Positions 21,181 through 34,043 of a DNA stretch of 64,000 nucleotides are shown here, piece after piece (positions within the stretch are counted from its first letter, which is position 1; the number at the start of each line of letters is the position of its first letter). Position numbers and translations under genes: made by a program. This DNA is from Ectocarpus siliculosus. Lineage: Eukaryota > Sar > Phaeophyceae > Ectocarpales > Ectocarpaceae. Where the stretch lies: NCBI GenBank assembly GCA_000310025.1, contig FN649738.1:799563-863562 (forward strand), read 5' to 3'. The notes under the pieces were generated by a model, which was given only the letters and a program-made list of their open reading frames with translations, did not search any database and was not told the origin of the DNA.

Positions 21181-24100
21181 ATGGCGCCAACAGGTCGATG
21201 GAACCGAATGTGGTTCCTATTAGTGGCAACTGTCGTAACGCTGCTGTCTTTGCACGCTGATGCTGCTAGACTTGGGGGAGAAGGTGTCGCGCTCACCAGA
21301 TCAGGGGACGTCCTCCTCGCGGATGGAAGCACTCAAGAAGAGTACGAGGTACAGCAATGTACTTCTTACACTACAGCAGTAGTGTAGGGTACATGGCAAG
21401 GTGTAGAGTATGATCTGCCCAGGTCGGCGTCTCTCAGCTCGCTGACGTCGTGGGGTTCATTGGTTTTGCTGAGGCACACGCTCTCTCCGTGATCTCACTC
21501 AGTCATGGACCTGTCTGCCGAAAAGGTTCGAGGAACGAGATACAGCAGTACGTACCTGCAGCACATGGTTTTTCTTCGTGTAAGAACAATTTTGAAAACG
21601 TCCAATTGAAAACGTCCCTAAGCGGTCACTGGAAGCCGTCATCCAAGCATTTTCGCTTCCAAGCAGTACCGGTGTGCGAGGGGAATGTGACACCCTGTGT
21701 CGGTGGAAATCGTCGACAAAGAAACCAAAAGAGTACCATATTTTTTGCGTTCGAATCGGCAAATAACGCCCGCGGCGCGAAACGACGCCACGGCGCTGCA
21801 TCAGCATCGGTTTCACACCGGCTTCTTCCGCATACGTCGTTTGTGCGCAAGTCTATGGACGCACATCAACACCGCCATTAGGCGCGACGGCGCGCGTGGC
21901 CGTTTCGGCGAGAAAGGAAGACCTTCCCAACCCCACAAGCATACCAGCATAGTTTTTTACCCACAAGGAGACGCTGCTTGCTGATGCCTCCTCCATACAT
22001 TTGGGGCCCCTGCCCGGGTGCTCGTTTCCGAACCACACCGCCGCCGTTCAAAATGTTTTGGCCCTGCGTAACACGGATGCCCCTTAGCGTGCATGTGTGT
22101 GCGGCTGTCGGTGTGGTGTATTTACGGCTGCCACGATTTTTTTCCATAGCCTTGTCCCTTTGGTAGACCGTTGTACTACGACTTGGAACACCCCACAGGG
22201 GCCCTCCCGTGGACTGCTACATACCGCGTCATACGTGTCACTTTACTTCTTAAACATGAGAGGCCCTACAGGAAAGTACAGCAGCAGTTGGGGGCGGCTT
22301 TCAGAAACGTCAGGTTCAGGCCAAGCCTCAGTTCGCGTATTAATCGCATCCGCCACCGTGGATCATGGGCTACTGCTGTACGGGGTGCAGCGTGGCATTA
22401 ACCGCTGAGATGTGCATGTTCGGTATTTTCTTTTGCTTCCTGCGAACCCGAGCCAATTTTCGGCACGGAAGCCTCCTTTTGGACCCACACGCAGTATTGC
22501 GACCCCGACTGCACACCAGTTTTGTAGGCCCGCCCCCCCCAGATTCCCTCGAGGCAGTTACACATAACTGTCTGGAAGTGAAAGCAACAGAAAATAAAAG
22601 GAAGTCATTCGCAGCTGTCATCCGTATCGAAGGATTTTGCTCAGGATGCCGAGCACCCTTAGCAGGATGCGGCACACCCTTTATGAGACTCGCCGAATAT
22701 CTCGCGGTGCTTCGCACTTGGTGATGTGAGAGCCTGGTCCGGTGAGAACCCGGCGTGCTCCGTCCCGGCGTTGTAGGGATGCGAGGTAAATGGTCTAACG
22801 AGTACGGCATGCACGACTATGAGTACCCCCCCCCCCGCCCTGGATTTTCGGTGTGCTCCGATAGGGATGCGAGGTCAATGGCCTAACGACTACGGCATGC
22901 ACGGCCATGAGTAAAACCCACACACATACACACACACGATTCCCTCGGAACTGCCGGTGTCCCACGTCTGTTCTACGGTTACTCTCTGTTGTTTTTTATT
23001 ATTCAGGTGCGGGAATCGGATCCGATCACGGCTCACTTCATCTCGTTGGGCTCGGCGGCGCAGAAGCTGCTGAACAAGTCGGGTTACGCCTTCGGTTCCC
23101 TCGTTCGGATCTCACACTCAGATAGAGACAAAGAGGTGAAGGGCCCTATGATTTCGGCGTACGCCGTGCCTCTGTGCATGTAAAACGGTTTCGTATTGGA
23201 CCCACACGGCACGTTGGCCGAAACACGGCTGTTGGCGCGGGTGGAAAAATGTGACCATGCCGAAATAGGTAGCGTTGGAACCGTGTCGACGAGGGCGTTC
23301 CATCAACCTATCATGTGGTTTTGGCGTCCCCTTCGTCGTGGAACAACCGAGCTTTCAAGTGCGTTCCAGGGGTGCGCGGTTTGTTGTGCAACCTGCTGTG
23401 TTTACTTATCCACCACTCGCAGAACTCCCCCGCTCGATTCTCTCTCGCCGTCACTTTTTCTCATTGTCTTTTGTTACAGTTGTCATGATGACATGTGTTT
23501 GATGCTCAAGACCGCACTAGTTATTTGGCCCGGGAGGGTACTGGCACACAATCGCGGGGACGACAAATGTAGCCCGTTGAACTGCTTGCTCGCGTTAACT
23601 GGACTGCGTGTTGAGCCCCCGCGGGGGCCGGAGAGGGAGAGCGAGTTGCGTGTGGATAAATTAAACGAGGATCGGCTGTCGCTCCAAGGTGTTTCGCTCT
23701 CGGACAGCACACGCAAAAGAACTCATTTAGGACGCGGTACCCGTGCATTACTGGCACGCGAGGCACGGGGGTCATTGGTCATTGGGCTCGCGTACAAGGG
23801 AAACCCTAGTTGTCGGGAGGCAGCTGCATTGGTGTTGCGTTGCGTCGACGGCAGTCTATCTTCCGACATCCTTCGAGACGACCGTCGGTTAAAAGCAATG
23901 ACAATGCTCCCCGCAGCGACGGTTGCTGTTAACATGTCTACTGCAGTCACGACTGGGCAACGACCGTCAGCAGCAATTGGCGTTCATTACGGAAACCCTG
24001 CTCTCCTCATCCCTCGCATTTTGCTTGTTAACGGTGCTTGTTAATATCTTGGACATTGTCTGGTCCATGTGGTCTTCTCAATAACGGTCCTAATCTGATC

Positions 24101-24633
24101 ACTGCTTGTATCCGAATCTGATAGCCGCTCGGCTCTTTCCTTCTGGGTGTCGGCCGTCTCCACGCAACATCAACATCAACAACAACAACAACAACGGCAA
24201 CAACAACAATAGTACGGCGAGGGGCCGGAGAGAACGGCATGGTTTCCCATGGTAGTGTTCCTGGATGTTTTCGGAGAGGGTTCGGGGGACAATGGCGAAG
24301 ACATCACGGCGCGGTACGAGGTAAGCCGTAGGCACTGCTGCGTGGCATCCGCTGACGCTATCTGGCGTGTTTTTTACGTTGTATCCCTACTGGCCGTCTT
24401 CAACGTTGTGCTTCAGTCGCCATCGAGCTCCCCCCACCCCGTCTATCCCTCTAGTTTACCGGTCGAACTCTTGCCTTTTTTCTTTTGGGGTACATGTAGT
24501 TGGCCGGTGACCATGGAAGGTGTCCGCGTCGGTTGGGACGGTGCAGATGTTGGAACGTGGTACTAAGCATAGGCCGGAATTTTCGTTTTTTTTAACGGAA
24601 ACAGCAACAGCAACAACAACAGCAACAACAACG

Positions 24634-24664
<31 letters not shown>

Positions 24665-25190
24665 CGAGCGTGCACCCGGTGGAATCGGTGACCCGCAGGT
24701 GGCGTTGGATTTCCACCCGAAGACTATAGCCGCTCCGGGGCTAGTGGTTCTCGCGGCGTGGAGGATCAACACGGACGGTAAGAAAAACCTCCTCGGCGAG
24801 ACGTCGGCAAGCTCGAAATGCTCGTTACTTTTGCGGTCCTCGAGAAAACCCGAGGTAGTTCGGTTGTTGAGATGATCAACCGTACAAGGAATGATACGCT
24901 ACCGTGAGCGTTCTTTTTTCGGGGTCGGGTGGCCGTTTTTTTAGCTTTTGTTGTTTTTTGCTGCCACTGCTGATGTAATCGAGGCGAAATTTATCCATCC
25001 TGGTTTTGGACGCAGGATCAGAGTGAAAAGACAGAGGCGGCGTAGATCCACAGCCAGCGGTTGTTACTCTGCGTTCAGCGGGTTCGTGAAGAAACTGCAG
25101 CGGGCCCTGACAACATCTCGACCCGTTTTTCCTCCAGTACCACAGGCATACGTTGTGCGTAGGCTTTGTCTTCTCAATAGGCATGCACCC

Positions 25191-25231
<41 letters not shown>

Positions 25232-26356
25232 GTCGATCTCTCTCTTGCTCTACCTCCACCTTCCTACCTATTCTACATTTTCATATTTTTTATATCCATT
25301 GATCTTTCTATCCACCTTCTCAATACCTCTTACTTTTCCCTCTCCGCCGCTCTCCTCGTACTCCTCCTTCCACCCCCCCCCGCCCTGCCGCCCCGTCTAC
25401 AGGGGGCGTGGCGGCTAAACTCGATGTTCTCCCGCCGGAGGAAAAGGGGTTCCTCGAGAAAAACAGGCCGGGGATCACCATGATGTTCGGCGTTATTATC
25501 GCGTCCGGAATCGTCAAGTTCCTCAGGTGCGTTGCCAAATCAAAATGCGTTTTGCTTAAATGATACAAGCAGCGCCGCACGATGCAGCCGCAGGTCAACC
25601 GAGTGTTGCAACAGGGTTCTCCGTTTTCGGAACGACTTGTCGACAAGGGGTTCCGTGAAAAAACGGCGCGATGCCCGACGGAATTCCACCAAATCGCCCC
25701 TTACTCTAGGTGGCGGATTTTGATCCGTGCACTCCGACGCCACACACGCCAATGTCACCGTGTAACAAGGCGTCAAAGGGCAGAAAGTATGCAGTGCCTA
25801 CTCTTAGACTTGGACAACTTATTGGAAAATTATTGGAAAAGTTATTGGGAAGTCATCACCACTTGCTTTGGCTACAGAGGTGGATATTTTCACTATGATA
25901 CTAAATAGTGGGCACGACGACTATCGAGTTTGTTTTTCGTGGAGTACCCCCTCGAGATGTTTTTTTTTTTACAATTGTGTCGATCTTGCGCTCGATCGCA
26001 TGGTGTGCATCTTCGAAGGGCGTTGGTTGTCGCGGCTTCTCTTGTACGGCGCATCTCAGAAGGCCAGAGGTGATAACGCTGAAGGACGACTACCACGTCA
26101 ACAATCCTATCCCCCTCCGCTCTCCCTCTCTGCCTCCGCCCCCCCCCTCTCTGCGCGGAATATACCACGACTTGTGCACCGAAGCAGACGCGGCATCGAG
26201 CGGCTTGTGAAGAAGGCCAAGGCGGACAGGCAGGAGGGAACGGCAACCGCTGCGCCAGGGACGGAGGCAGAGCCGTCGGTAGCGGCGGCACGAGGGAAGG
26301 ACGCCCAAAATCCCAAGAAGAAAAAGGAAGGCGGCAGCAACGTCAAGCAAGACTGA
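21181..26356 (+). CDS. Predicted type I membrane protein (258 aa, 6 exons), family unknown
   Basis: Exons are 21181-21348, 23007-23135, 24213-24320, 24699-24777, 25403-25526 and 26188-26356. All have GT-AG borders, and the phases (0,0,0,1,2) match at every junction. The start gives a clear signal peptide (about residues 1-28, WFLLVATVVTLLSL core with ADA near the end). A lumenal or extracellular domain of about 155 residues follows, including YGEGPERTAWFPMVVFLDVF. One membrane span lies near 184-202 (PGITMMFGVIIASGIVKF). The 55-residue tail is basic and lysine-rich, ending with a KKKK run. This is the plan of small ER or secretory-route membrane proteins, but I recognise no family and assign no function. 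The Lys-rich tail suggests the C-terminus faces the cytosol. The upstream neighbour is a divergent membrane-protein gene. Confidence 0.75.
21371..21382. repeat. 12-mer CTACAGCAGTAG, copy 1 of 4
   Basis: Exact 12-mer in intron 1 of the type I protein gene. The same word or its reverse complement recurs at 36851-36862, 37216-37227 and 54014-54025. Confidence 0.85.
22747..22836 (+). repeat. Dispersed repeat, copy A
   Basis: This stretch of about 90 bp, ending in a C run, is nearly identical to the reverse complement of about 40820-40916. The frame GVLRPG.VGMRG.WSN.YGMHDYEY is open in both copies with only conservative changes, so it may derive from a coding fragment of a mobile element. Confidence 0.8.
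22849..22913 (+). repeat. Dispersed repeat, copy B (shortened)
   Basis: Repeats copy A 12 bp downstream of it, with an internal deletion after GTGCTCCG and a few substitutions. It shares ATAGGGATGCGAGGTCAATG and TACGGCATGCACG. Confidence 0.8.
24170..24210 (+). repeat. AAC-class microsatellite abutting an exon acceptor
   Basis: Imperfect CAA/AAC units run directly up to the acceptor AATAG at 24212 of exon 3 of the type I protein gene, replacing the usual pyrimidine tract. Confidence 0.85.
24600..24664 (+). repeat. (AAC)n microsatellite in intron 3 of the type I protein gene
   Basis: About 20 AAC units with a few substitutions, 35 bp upstream of exon 4. Confidence 0.9.
25195..25230 (+). repeat. 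(CT)n microsatellite in intron 4 of the type I protein gene
   Basis: About 17 CT units within a longer pyrimidine-rich stretch that extends to the exon 5 acceptor at 25402. Confidence 0.9.
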
Positions 26357-28503
26357 TGATTTGCCCAGTGTGTTTGATTACAACAACAGTCTCTCGTCGG
26401 GGAATCACCAACAATGCTGTGTGGTAGTGTCAAAACGATCTTGTAGGTACCAGCGTTTCGTGTACGTGTACGTGTTGTATTCTTCTTGACATGTCATAGA
26501 CCGCACTAACCAGCTAAACGTCTTGTTGCGGGGTAAAACAGGCGGAACATATTTTTTTGGTTCTGGTCAGCGGGCTCCCCTGACGGGGGACGCGCGGAGG
26601 ATATTGGGCGAAAGGGCTTGTGTGCGCCCCGCGTGTCTCAACTATGCATAGGGTTAGTATTTCACCATCGTATGTATACGTATGTTGTTTCACTATTTAC
26701 CGGCAACGTAGGGCACGTCCGTCGGTGAATGGCGTTTTTGTGAATTCGTGTCTCAGTCCTTCCTCATATATTTGCGAGCCATGTCGCTCGAGTTGTAAAA
26801 CCAATTCGAGTGTGTAGTCACGAGCAGAAATAACTTTGTTCTTTGCCCTCCTCGCCAAGTCGCGCGAGTTGAAAATACAATTTGGGTGTGAAACCACGAG
26901 CAGAAATGACTTTGTTCTTTGCCCTCTTCGCCCAAGCCGCCCGAGTTGAAAAAACGATTTGGGTGTGTAATCACGAGCAGAAAGAACTCTGTTCCGGCTG
27001 TTGTCACTGCTTTATCTAGTGTGTCCGGTCGTCCCCATCTATTCTGGCGTCAGTCTGCGCTCCTCTCGGTGTTGTACCAGGTACTAGTGTCGACAAGAAT
27101 TCCGGGGTCACGCAGGAGAAACGTTAGTCAGGAACTTAATCATCGTCCTTTCATTTTGTCGCCCTGCATTCCCTCCCACGGTGCGTGCCTCGAACTTTTT
27201 CGTGCGAAGGGTTCAACTGTCGCTTTCCCTCGTCGACCGTCAAGTCGGAATGTGTCACACTCACGTAATATTCATTTCCGCGGTAAGCTGCGAAAAACAA
27301 TTCCATTCCAGAGAGAGAATCGAAGTCCAACCTGATACTAGTAGGTTTACACCGTTAATCTCAGTACGAAGGCCAAAGCAGACTTCAAACATTTCCCTTT
27401 GAATGTGCTCTGTACTTCGGTTTTACGTTTCTCCTAAACAATGGATTCAGGAAACCCTTTCCCTCGTCTTGACGATCAACAACAAGGCATGGTTTTTTCC
27501 CTTCCCTCTGTAGTGTTGCCTTCTCAAGAACCAGATACCCTGCAATGCCCCGATTGCAATGCCCCGATACCTCTGGTAGGTGCCGTGCTATCGTAGTCTA
27601 CATCCAATCCCAACAACATTCGCATCCGATCATCATCCAATCATCCTATCCTAACCTCGGTGGTGACATCCATCCAATAGTTCCACTCACGGGCTCTGCC
27701 TTCCCTCAACGCTCCACCTTCTCAGATTTCGACAACAACGCCCCAACACACCTACTAGAAAACTACAAAAAAAAGGACGGAAACCCGTGCAAGCAAGCCA
27801 CCGCACCACAACTTGACGATCCCTCAAACATGTCAAGCCATGAAGAACAGCCATCAGCTCGGGCACCAGCGTCTTGACTGCTACGTTCCGGTTAACAACG
27901 AAGAGCGCAGCATCATACCTAGGGTTCGGTTGACGAAGGACCGCTAACATTGGCAACTACAGCTCATTTCTCGCCATCTTCACACATGGACGCCACACGA
28001 TAGTGCCCAATATCAAGAAAGAAAAGCACCTAAAAAAACAAGATTGAATTGTTGTCACGCGGTGCTGCTGCTGCGCATGTGAACGGCACGTGCTGTAAAA
28101 TGGTGTACAATAATTATCGTCCGAAGATCTGCGCCGAACCCTTCCCGTGGACTTTTCTTGTTGTTTAGGAGCTGTCCCGAGACACGCCTACAGTTATTTA
28201 CATGCTTCAAGAGCAGCCCAGCAGCAACGACAATCCGAAACAATCGACTGAAAAACAGAACTATCCCAAACACGATGAATTAAAAAAAAATGTCTCCCAT
28301 CACAATCGCCGTGGAGGGCATGTCCAGTAGTTTGGCACGGTGCGGGACAGTGCTGCCCCCACCCAACCGTGTCTATTGTCGGGGTTTTGCCAAGCGCTGT
28401 CTACAGGTAGTTGTTCGACGCCCATTCTTCGGTTTGTTTGCTTTTGACACGCCGTTGCCGCCATGCGCCGCCTATGAACAAGCCCTCGGTGCTGGCGACT
28501 ATT
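26357..28503. other. Convergent intergenic region with a 76-77 bp tandem repeat
   Basis: It lies between the 3' ends of the plus-strand type I protein gene and the minus-strand hydrolase gene. No exon pair was found. A minus frame at 27687-27956 (about 90 codons, with LVPELMAVLHGLTCL) overlaps a plus frame and has no known domain. Confidence 0.45.
26773..27000 (+). repeat. Tandem repeat, 76-77 bp x 3
   Basis: CGAGTTG marks equivalent points at 26789, 26865 and 26942. Each unit includes CACGAGCAGAAA and TTTGTTCTTTGCCCTC with minor divergence. Confidence 0.85.
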
Positions 28504-28810
28504 TCAAGCTTTGTAGCCGATGGTTTTGAGCCAGCTGACGAGGGCATCGTTCACGACCTCGGGGGCTTCGTCGTGAGGACTGGAAAAAAAAAAGCCAAGC
28601 GAATAATGGGTGTAAATGTCCGAGCGATTGCGATGGTTGAGGTGGGTTCGGACAAGGCGAAGAGAGCAATGGTTGAGTTGGGTTGGGGCAACACGCGGCA
28701 CGCGGACAAAGGAATAGGTTGACAGAGGTGTCCAAGAAGAGAAGAAGAGACAGGCGGAGAGAGAGAGAGATGGGCATGCGGACGGAGGAGAAAACGAGAG
28801 CAAGTGTCCG

Positions 28811-28880
<70 letters not shown>

Positions 28881-31800
28881 CAGATAGACAGACAGAGGTT
28901 GTAGAGGGAGACAAGAGACAAAGAAGACAAGAGAGAAATCGAGCAGTAGAATCACGGCACGGTGAGGAGACAGGAGAGGCACGTGCCACGCACGGGTCAA
29001 CAAAAACCACATGCGAAACACTCGTACTCGTCAGACACAATACACAACCACGGGAAAACATGCGGGGGGGGGGGGACGAATCACATGCTCAACGAAAGTA
29101 CTTGTACAGCACATGCGCAAAAAAAGTTGTCTACGGTTGCGTGTTGTCCATTGTGATCGGGGAGCCGTGTCCTAATTCCCCGTCTTTGTGCACCGTACAC
29201 GTCTCGCTCACCAGTGGCCAGCCTGCACGCTGAACCTCGTCGCCTCCGGATAAAGCCCCTGTAGATGGGGACCACACGCAAGGAACGGTTCGCGATGAGG
29301 TTGGAGAAAAACAAACGTCACACACGCCGATGAAAAAAAATGTTGTACAACGGGAAAAAAAAAAAAAACTTCCCCTTCGTCAGGCCTTAGATAAAAGACT
29401 GCCTGGACAGCAGCGACGAATTCACTGTTGTTGGAATGCTTGGTACCGCGATAGCTGCAGCGTAGGTCAGGTCGGCTGATGCGAAGATTGGCAATGTCGC
29501 CATGCTACGTACGAGATCAAAGCGTACTTCCGCATCGCCTTGGTCATACACGGAATATGGAAGACTTGGGCAAGACATGATCTAATCTATTCTATGCAAA
29601 CGTACATTGCCGGAGGATAGTACACCACAATGCACACAGACTCGTGCAGAAGTGCAGCGGTGGTGGCTACGGTTACAGAGGGTCGGAACAAGCCCGAACT
29701 GTATTTCCCATTTAAACCTGGAAATGTACATACTCTTAAACCGAAGCGCAATGAAGATAAGGCCGTTTTTTGAGCGGATGCCTTGCCTACACTGCTGTGT
29801 GAAGATGCTCATTATGGAGAGACGAAATAATTCGTGTTGAACGCTGCGTCAGCGCCTTGTTGTTCCTGCTCGGCACATGATACAGACGTGAGTCATAAAA
29901 AAATAAATAAATAAATGATCAAGAATCCAATAACACAAACGAGGCAGATATCCGATTTGGTGGTCTATATATACAGGAGGTGATCCGGTATAGTTGCAAG
30001 TAGGGGCAAGAGGACAATATGGCACTATTCGGGGCAGTGCCGCTATTCGCAATATCGGGTTCATGCGCATGTTGAGATTGTGACAAGAGATCCTGATGCC
30101 ACTATATCGATAAGCAGTTCCACTATTATTCAAGTTGCCTTTATATTGGGCTCTGCATGCTGTATGGGTATTTCGTCTCAGATTCCGAAGACGACTTCGA
30201 TCAGTCTGATCAAGGACAAGCGGGCGACTCCTCCGGGGTAGCCGCAGTTCTTTCTGCGATCGAACTCGGGGGCCGCACAACAATATAACTGTTGTTAAAC
30301 TCGAGGATGAGGCCGAGCAATAAGTTCCGCATGCAAAACGCCATGTTCGTAAGGCCAAGGTAGGTGTAGCTTGGATGAGCGAACACCGACCGAGGAAATT
30401 AAAAACAGACGAGACTGCACAGAGAGGCACAAACGCAGGATAGAACTCTTAAGGACGGGATCGGGGGGGGGGGGCACAGACAGCTACAAAAGCTGCGTGG
30501 AAGCGCAGACACGGTGGTGCTTCTCGTCGCGGTGTTGCCATGCCGGTCGACCACACCACCACCAACCCAGTTAACCCTCCAGATACCCTGCACCGTCAAG
30601 CCTGGCGGGGCTGGCGTGTGATCGGGGACACTCAAGCAGCGGCTGCCCGCTGCCCAGGGCATGGTGTCTACTCTACGTTTGTGTGTGTGCGTGTATACTG
30701 TGCGGCTGTTCCTCCGTCAGGGGGTTCGATTAAAAAAACATGACTGGGTTTGCTCCGCGGCCGCGGGTCGAATCCACGGATCGACCTCTCCCCACAACAA
30801 GAGAAGGGGCGACGTGAAACCGTCTACATCAAGCACAAAAAAAACACCACAAAAAAAAAGGTCCTGAAAAAATGAAATAACATAAAATATAGCCTTGTGG
30901 GCGTTCTTGGTCCTTGCCTGGATTTTGTCGGCCGCCGCGGGTCGAATCCAAGGGTCGAGCTCTCCCCACAACAAAAGAAGGGGCGACGTGAAACCTTCGA
31001 GGAGTTCATCCACGGTCAGCCCAGGCCCCCCTGTCCTAGAAATAACGCGTTGGAACACCTGCAAGAAGAAGAAACGGCCGCCCGAAAACAAATGTGTCAA
31101 TTTCAACAAATATTTCCACAATTTTTTGTTTTCTCAGAATTTCGGCGGGCGAGCCAACAACCGGGTTGCATGGGCATCCCGTCGTCCTTCCTCCTTGTAA
31201 ATTGTCTTTGTCTTTGCTTTTTTCACATTTGCAACGTACAACAGTAGTAGCCTACGGTGTGCGTGTTGTTGCCGTTGAAAGGGGGTTAACCCCGCCTTAC
31301 AGTAGATGCACTCAAACTCGACGCAACACGCATGTGATTCACGGCCACCATCAGCAAACACGACTGACTCCGTTTCGACAACACGGGAACACACCGCGAA
31401 GAATAGCAAAACCTATCCACAGTCTCGCCGCCTCCACGAGGGTGTCATTTTTCCGGTGAGACACCGCTCTCCGCTGATGCTGATTTGAGAGAAGGAGAGA
31501 AAGAGAGACAGCAGTGTGGCGCCCCCCGTGCCAACCTTCGAATGCGCCCTCAGTGCACCTCGCGTGCCGTACGGCGGCAGTCCACGTCGGTTGTCGACAA
31601 AGACGACCGCGCAATGCGTCTCGGATGCAAGTCTAGCGACATCAACACTACGGCGTGCGTCTGGCTACCGCAAGCGACACGAGGTGACTCACACCCCAGA
31701 AGACATCAACAAGTCAACATGGCCCCGAAACAGAACACTACTCTACTCTTGCGATCGGGAAAAAAAAAAAGGCGACGCAAGAAACTCAACCCACTCACAT

Positions 31801-33234
31801 TGTTTCAGAAGCCGAACTACTACGTCTCACCGTGAGGGGGGGGGGGGGGGGGGTATTCTTGCACGATAACATCTCCAATTCATGGCCAAAATGTCAGCGG
31901 AAATCTACACATCGGTAGCTGCCGAGAGCGAGTTTACCTCGGGGGCGTTCGGGTCCAAAGAGGGCACGCGGATGCTCTCCACCAGCTCGTCGTCAACGTT
32001 GCGAGGGTCTGGGTACACTTGTGTCAGAACCTGAAAGCGAAAATAATAAGGGGTGCCGCAACGTCGCATGGCAGCGATGGGGATAGCATCGGCAACGACA
32101 ACATGCGACGGAGTTGGGGGATAGTCGTCGAAAAACCACGCGCGGAGAGAGTAGTTGTATAGACGGATAACAAGGGGGTCGTCACTTGCCACGTCACACC
32201 GAGATAGGGGGGGGGGGAGCGAGAGCGGGAGAGACAGAGACAGAGACAGAGACAGAGACAGAGAGAGGAAGAAGAGAGGGAGAGAGAGAGAGGGTGGCTG
32301 GTGTTGTAGAAAAGTGTCTCCATCTCGCACCAAGCTTGAGAACAGCCTTGCCATTGCTAAAAGCCGTTTCACAAAGGTCAGCAACGAAGGCATATTCTGC
32401 TGGACTGCTGATTTCTACAGGATGTCCCGAGCTACTGCAATCGTTGTGCCATCAATGTCGAACCAACCCCGCTTCAAAGAGCACTCGCCTGGAAACAACA
32501 ACGACTGACGTGCCTCTTATTGATAGACAAGCGGGTACACCGCCTGCTAGACTAGTCGTCATTCCCGTGAATTCTTCAACCAAACAACCAACAGCCTCAA
32601 GAGAACTAAGAAAATTAGCTGGGAGCCGGAGTCCTGGTGGCAACAGAGCATGTACTAGTGTACCATGGGCCAAACATACAAAAGAACGACACGAAGGAGA
32701 GGCAACACGAATCGTTCTATGCGTAGCAGGCACGCCCGCTGCAAACTACAACCAGCACCACCAACAGCAACAGCAACAACACTAAATTCACCCCCCACCT
32801 GCTTAATCCGGGCCGGCTGCTTCGTGTAGTAGAAGCTCGCTCTCGTAATGGCCCGCTGCACAAACGTGCCCACGTACTTGATGGCCTCGTCCCACGCCAG
32901 CAAGAACGGGGGTCTAGGGGGGGCATTCTTCATACGTTTCACGTGTCCATGAACGATGGTCGTAGGAGATGCCGATGGTACACCCCAAGGGTAGGAAGAT
33001 GATAGGAGCAAGGGCGAGAAGAACGGCGGTGTCGGGGAGAGCAGAGGGAAAAATTATGGAGATTGCAGTTGCGAGGGGGGGGCGTGGAGGGCGGACGGAG
33101 AGATATGAAAAAAGAGGAACAGAGGAAGGGGAGACAGACAGTGACAGGCAGAGGCAGAGACAGAGACAGAGACAGACAGGGAGAGATAGACAGACAGAGA
33201 GACAAACGCATAGGGAGATGGATAAACAGAGATA

Positions 33235-33287
<53 letters not shown>

Positions 33288-33986
33288 CAGAAGGAGAGAG
33301 AAACAGAGAGGGATCAAGTGACTCGCTACCCGAGGGAGAGCGTCACTAGACAGAGGTAGATGCTTGGCACCACCGTTCAAGTGTCCAATGCAAAAGTGCA
33401 CATCCCACGACAAAAAGCCGGTGGTGCTGCGTATGCCTGTAGAGCGACTCGGCCGGTCAGGCGAAGCTCGCATCACGTGTGCTGGAACTTGAGGCATTCT
33501 GGAGCGCCAAGCATAATCCCCCAATGCTGCCCAGAGACGGTGGCAACATACCCAACCTAGATCAATATTCCCAGTTTGATGTGTGGCGACAACACAGGGG
33601 GCTACTTTTCGCGGAGGTCTCTCCCTCAACACGACGTTTCTTGACACCCCGCCCTCGGACACTTCCCCTTGCGGACGTTTACTGGACTTGGAAATGTGTC
33701 CATCTTCTGTTGATTTTTTTTTGTGGTGTGCGGCACCGCCGTAGATAGCGTAGATGCCTTAGATACCTTCTGAACTTCGAGGAGAGCTTCCTGTTCTCGG
33801 TCGCGGAATCTCCCAGCGCCGTTGAGCATCACACAGCCCTGCGGCGTTGGAGGGGATCCAGGGTGAGAGGGGAGATACATTGTGGGATCGAAGCGCACGC
33901 ACGAGCATCGTCGACGAAGCAGCAGCAGCAGCAGCAGCAGCAGCGGCGGCAGCAGCAACAACATCAGCAACGACAGCAGCAACACG

Positions 33987-34043
<57 letters not shown>

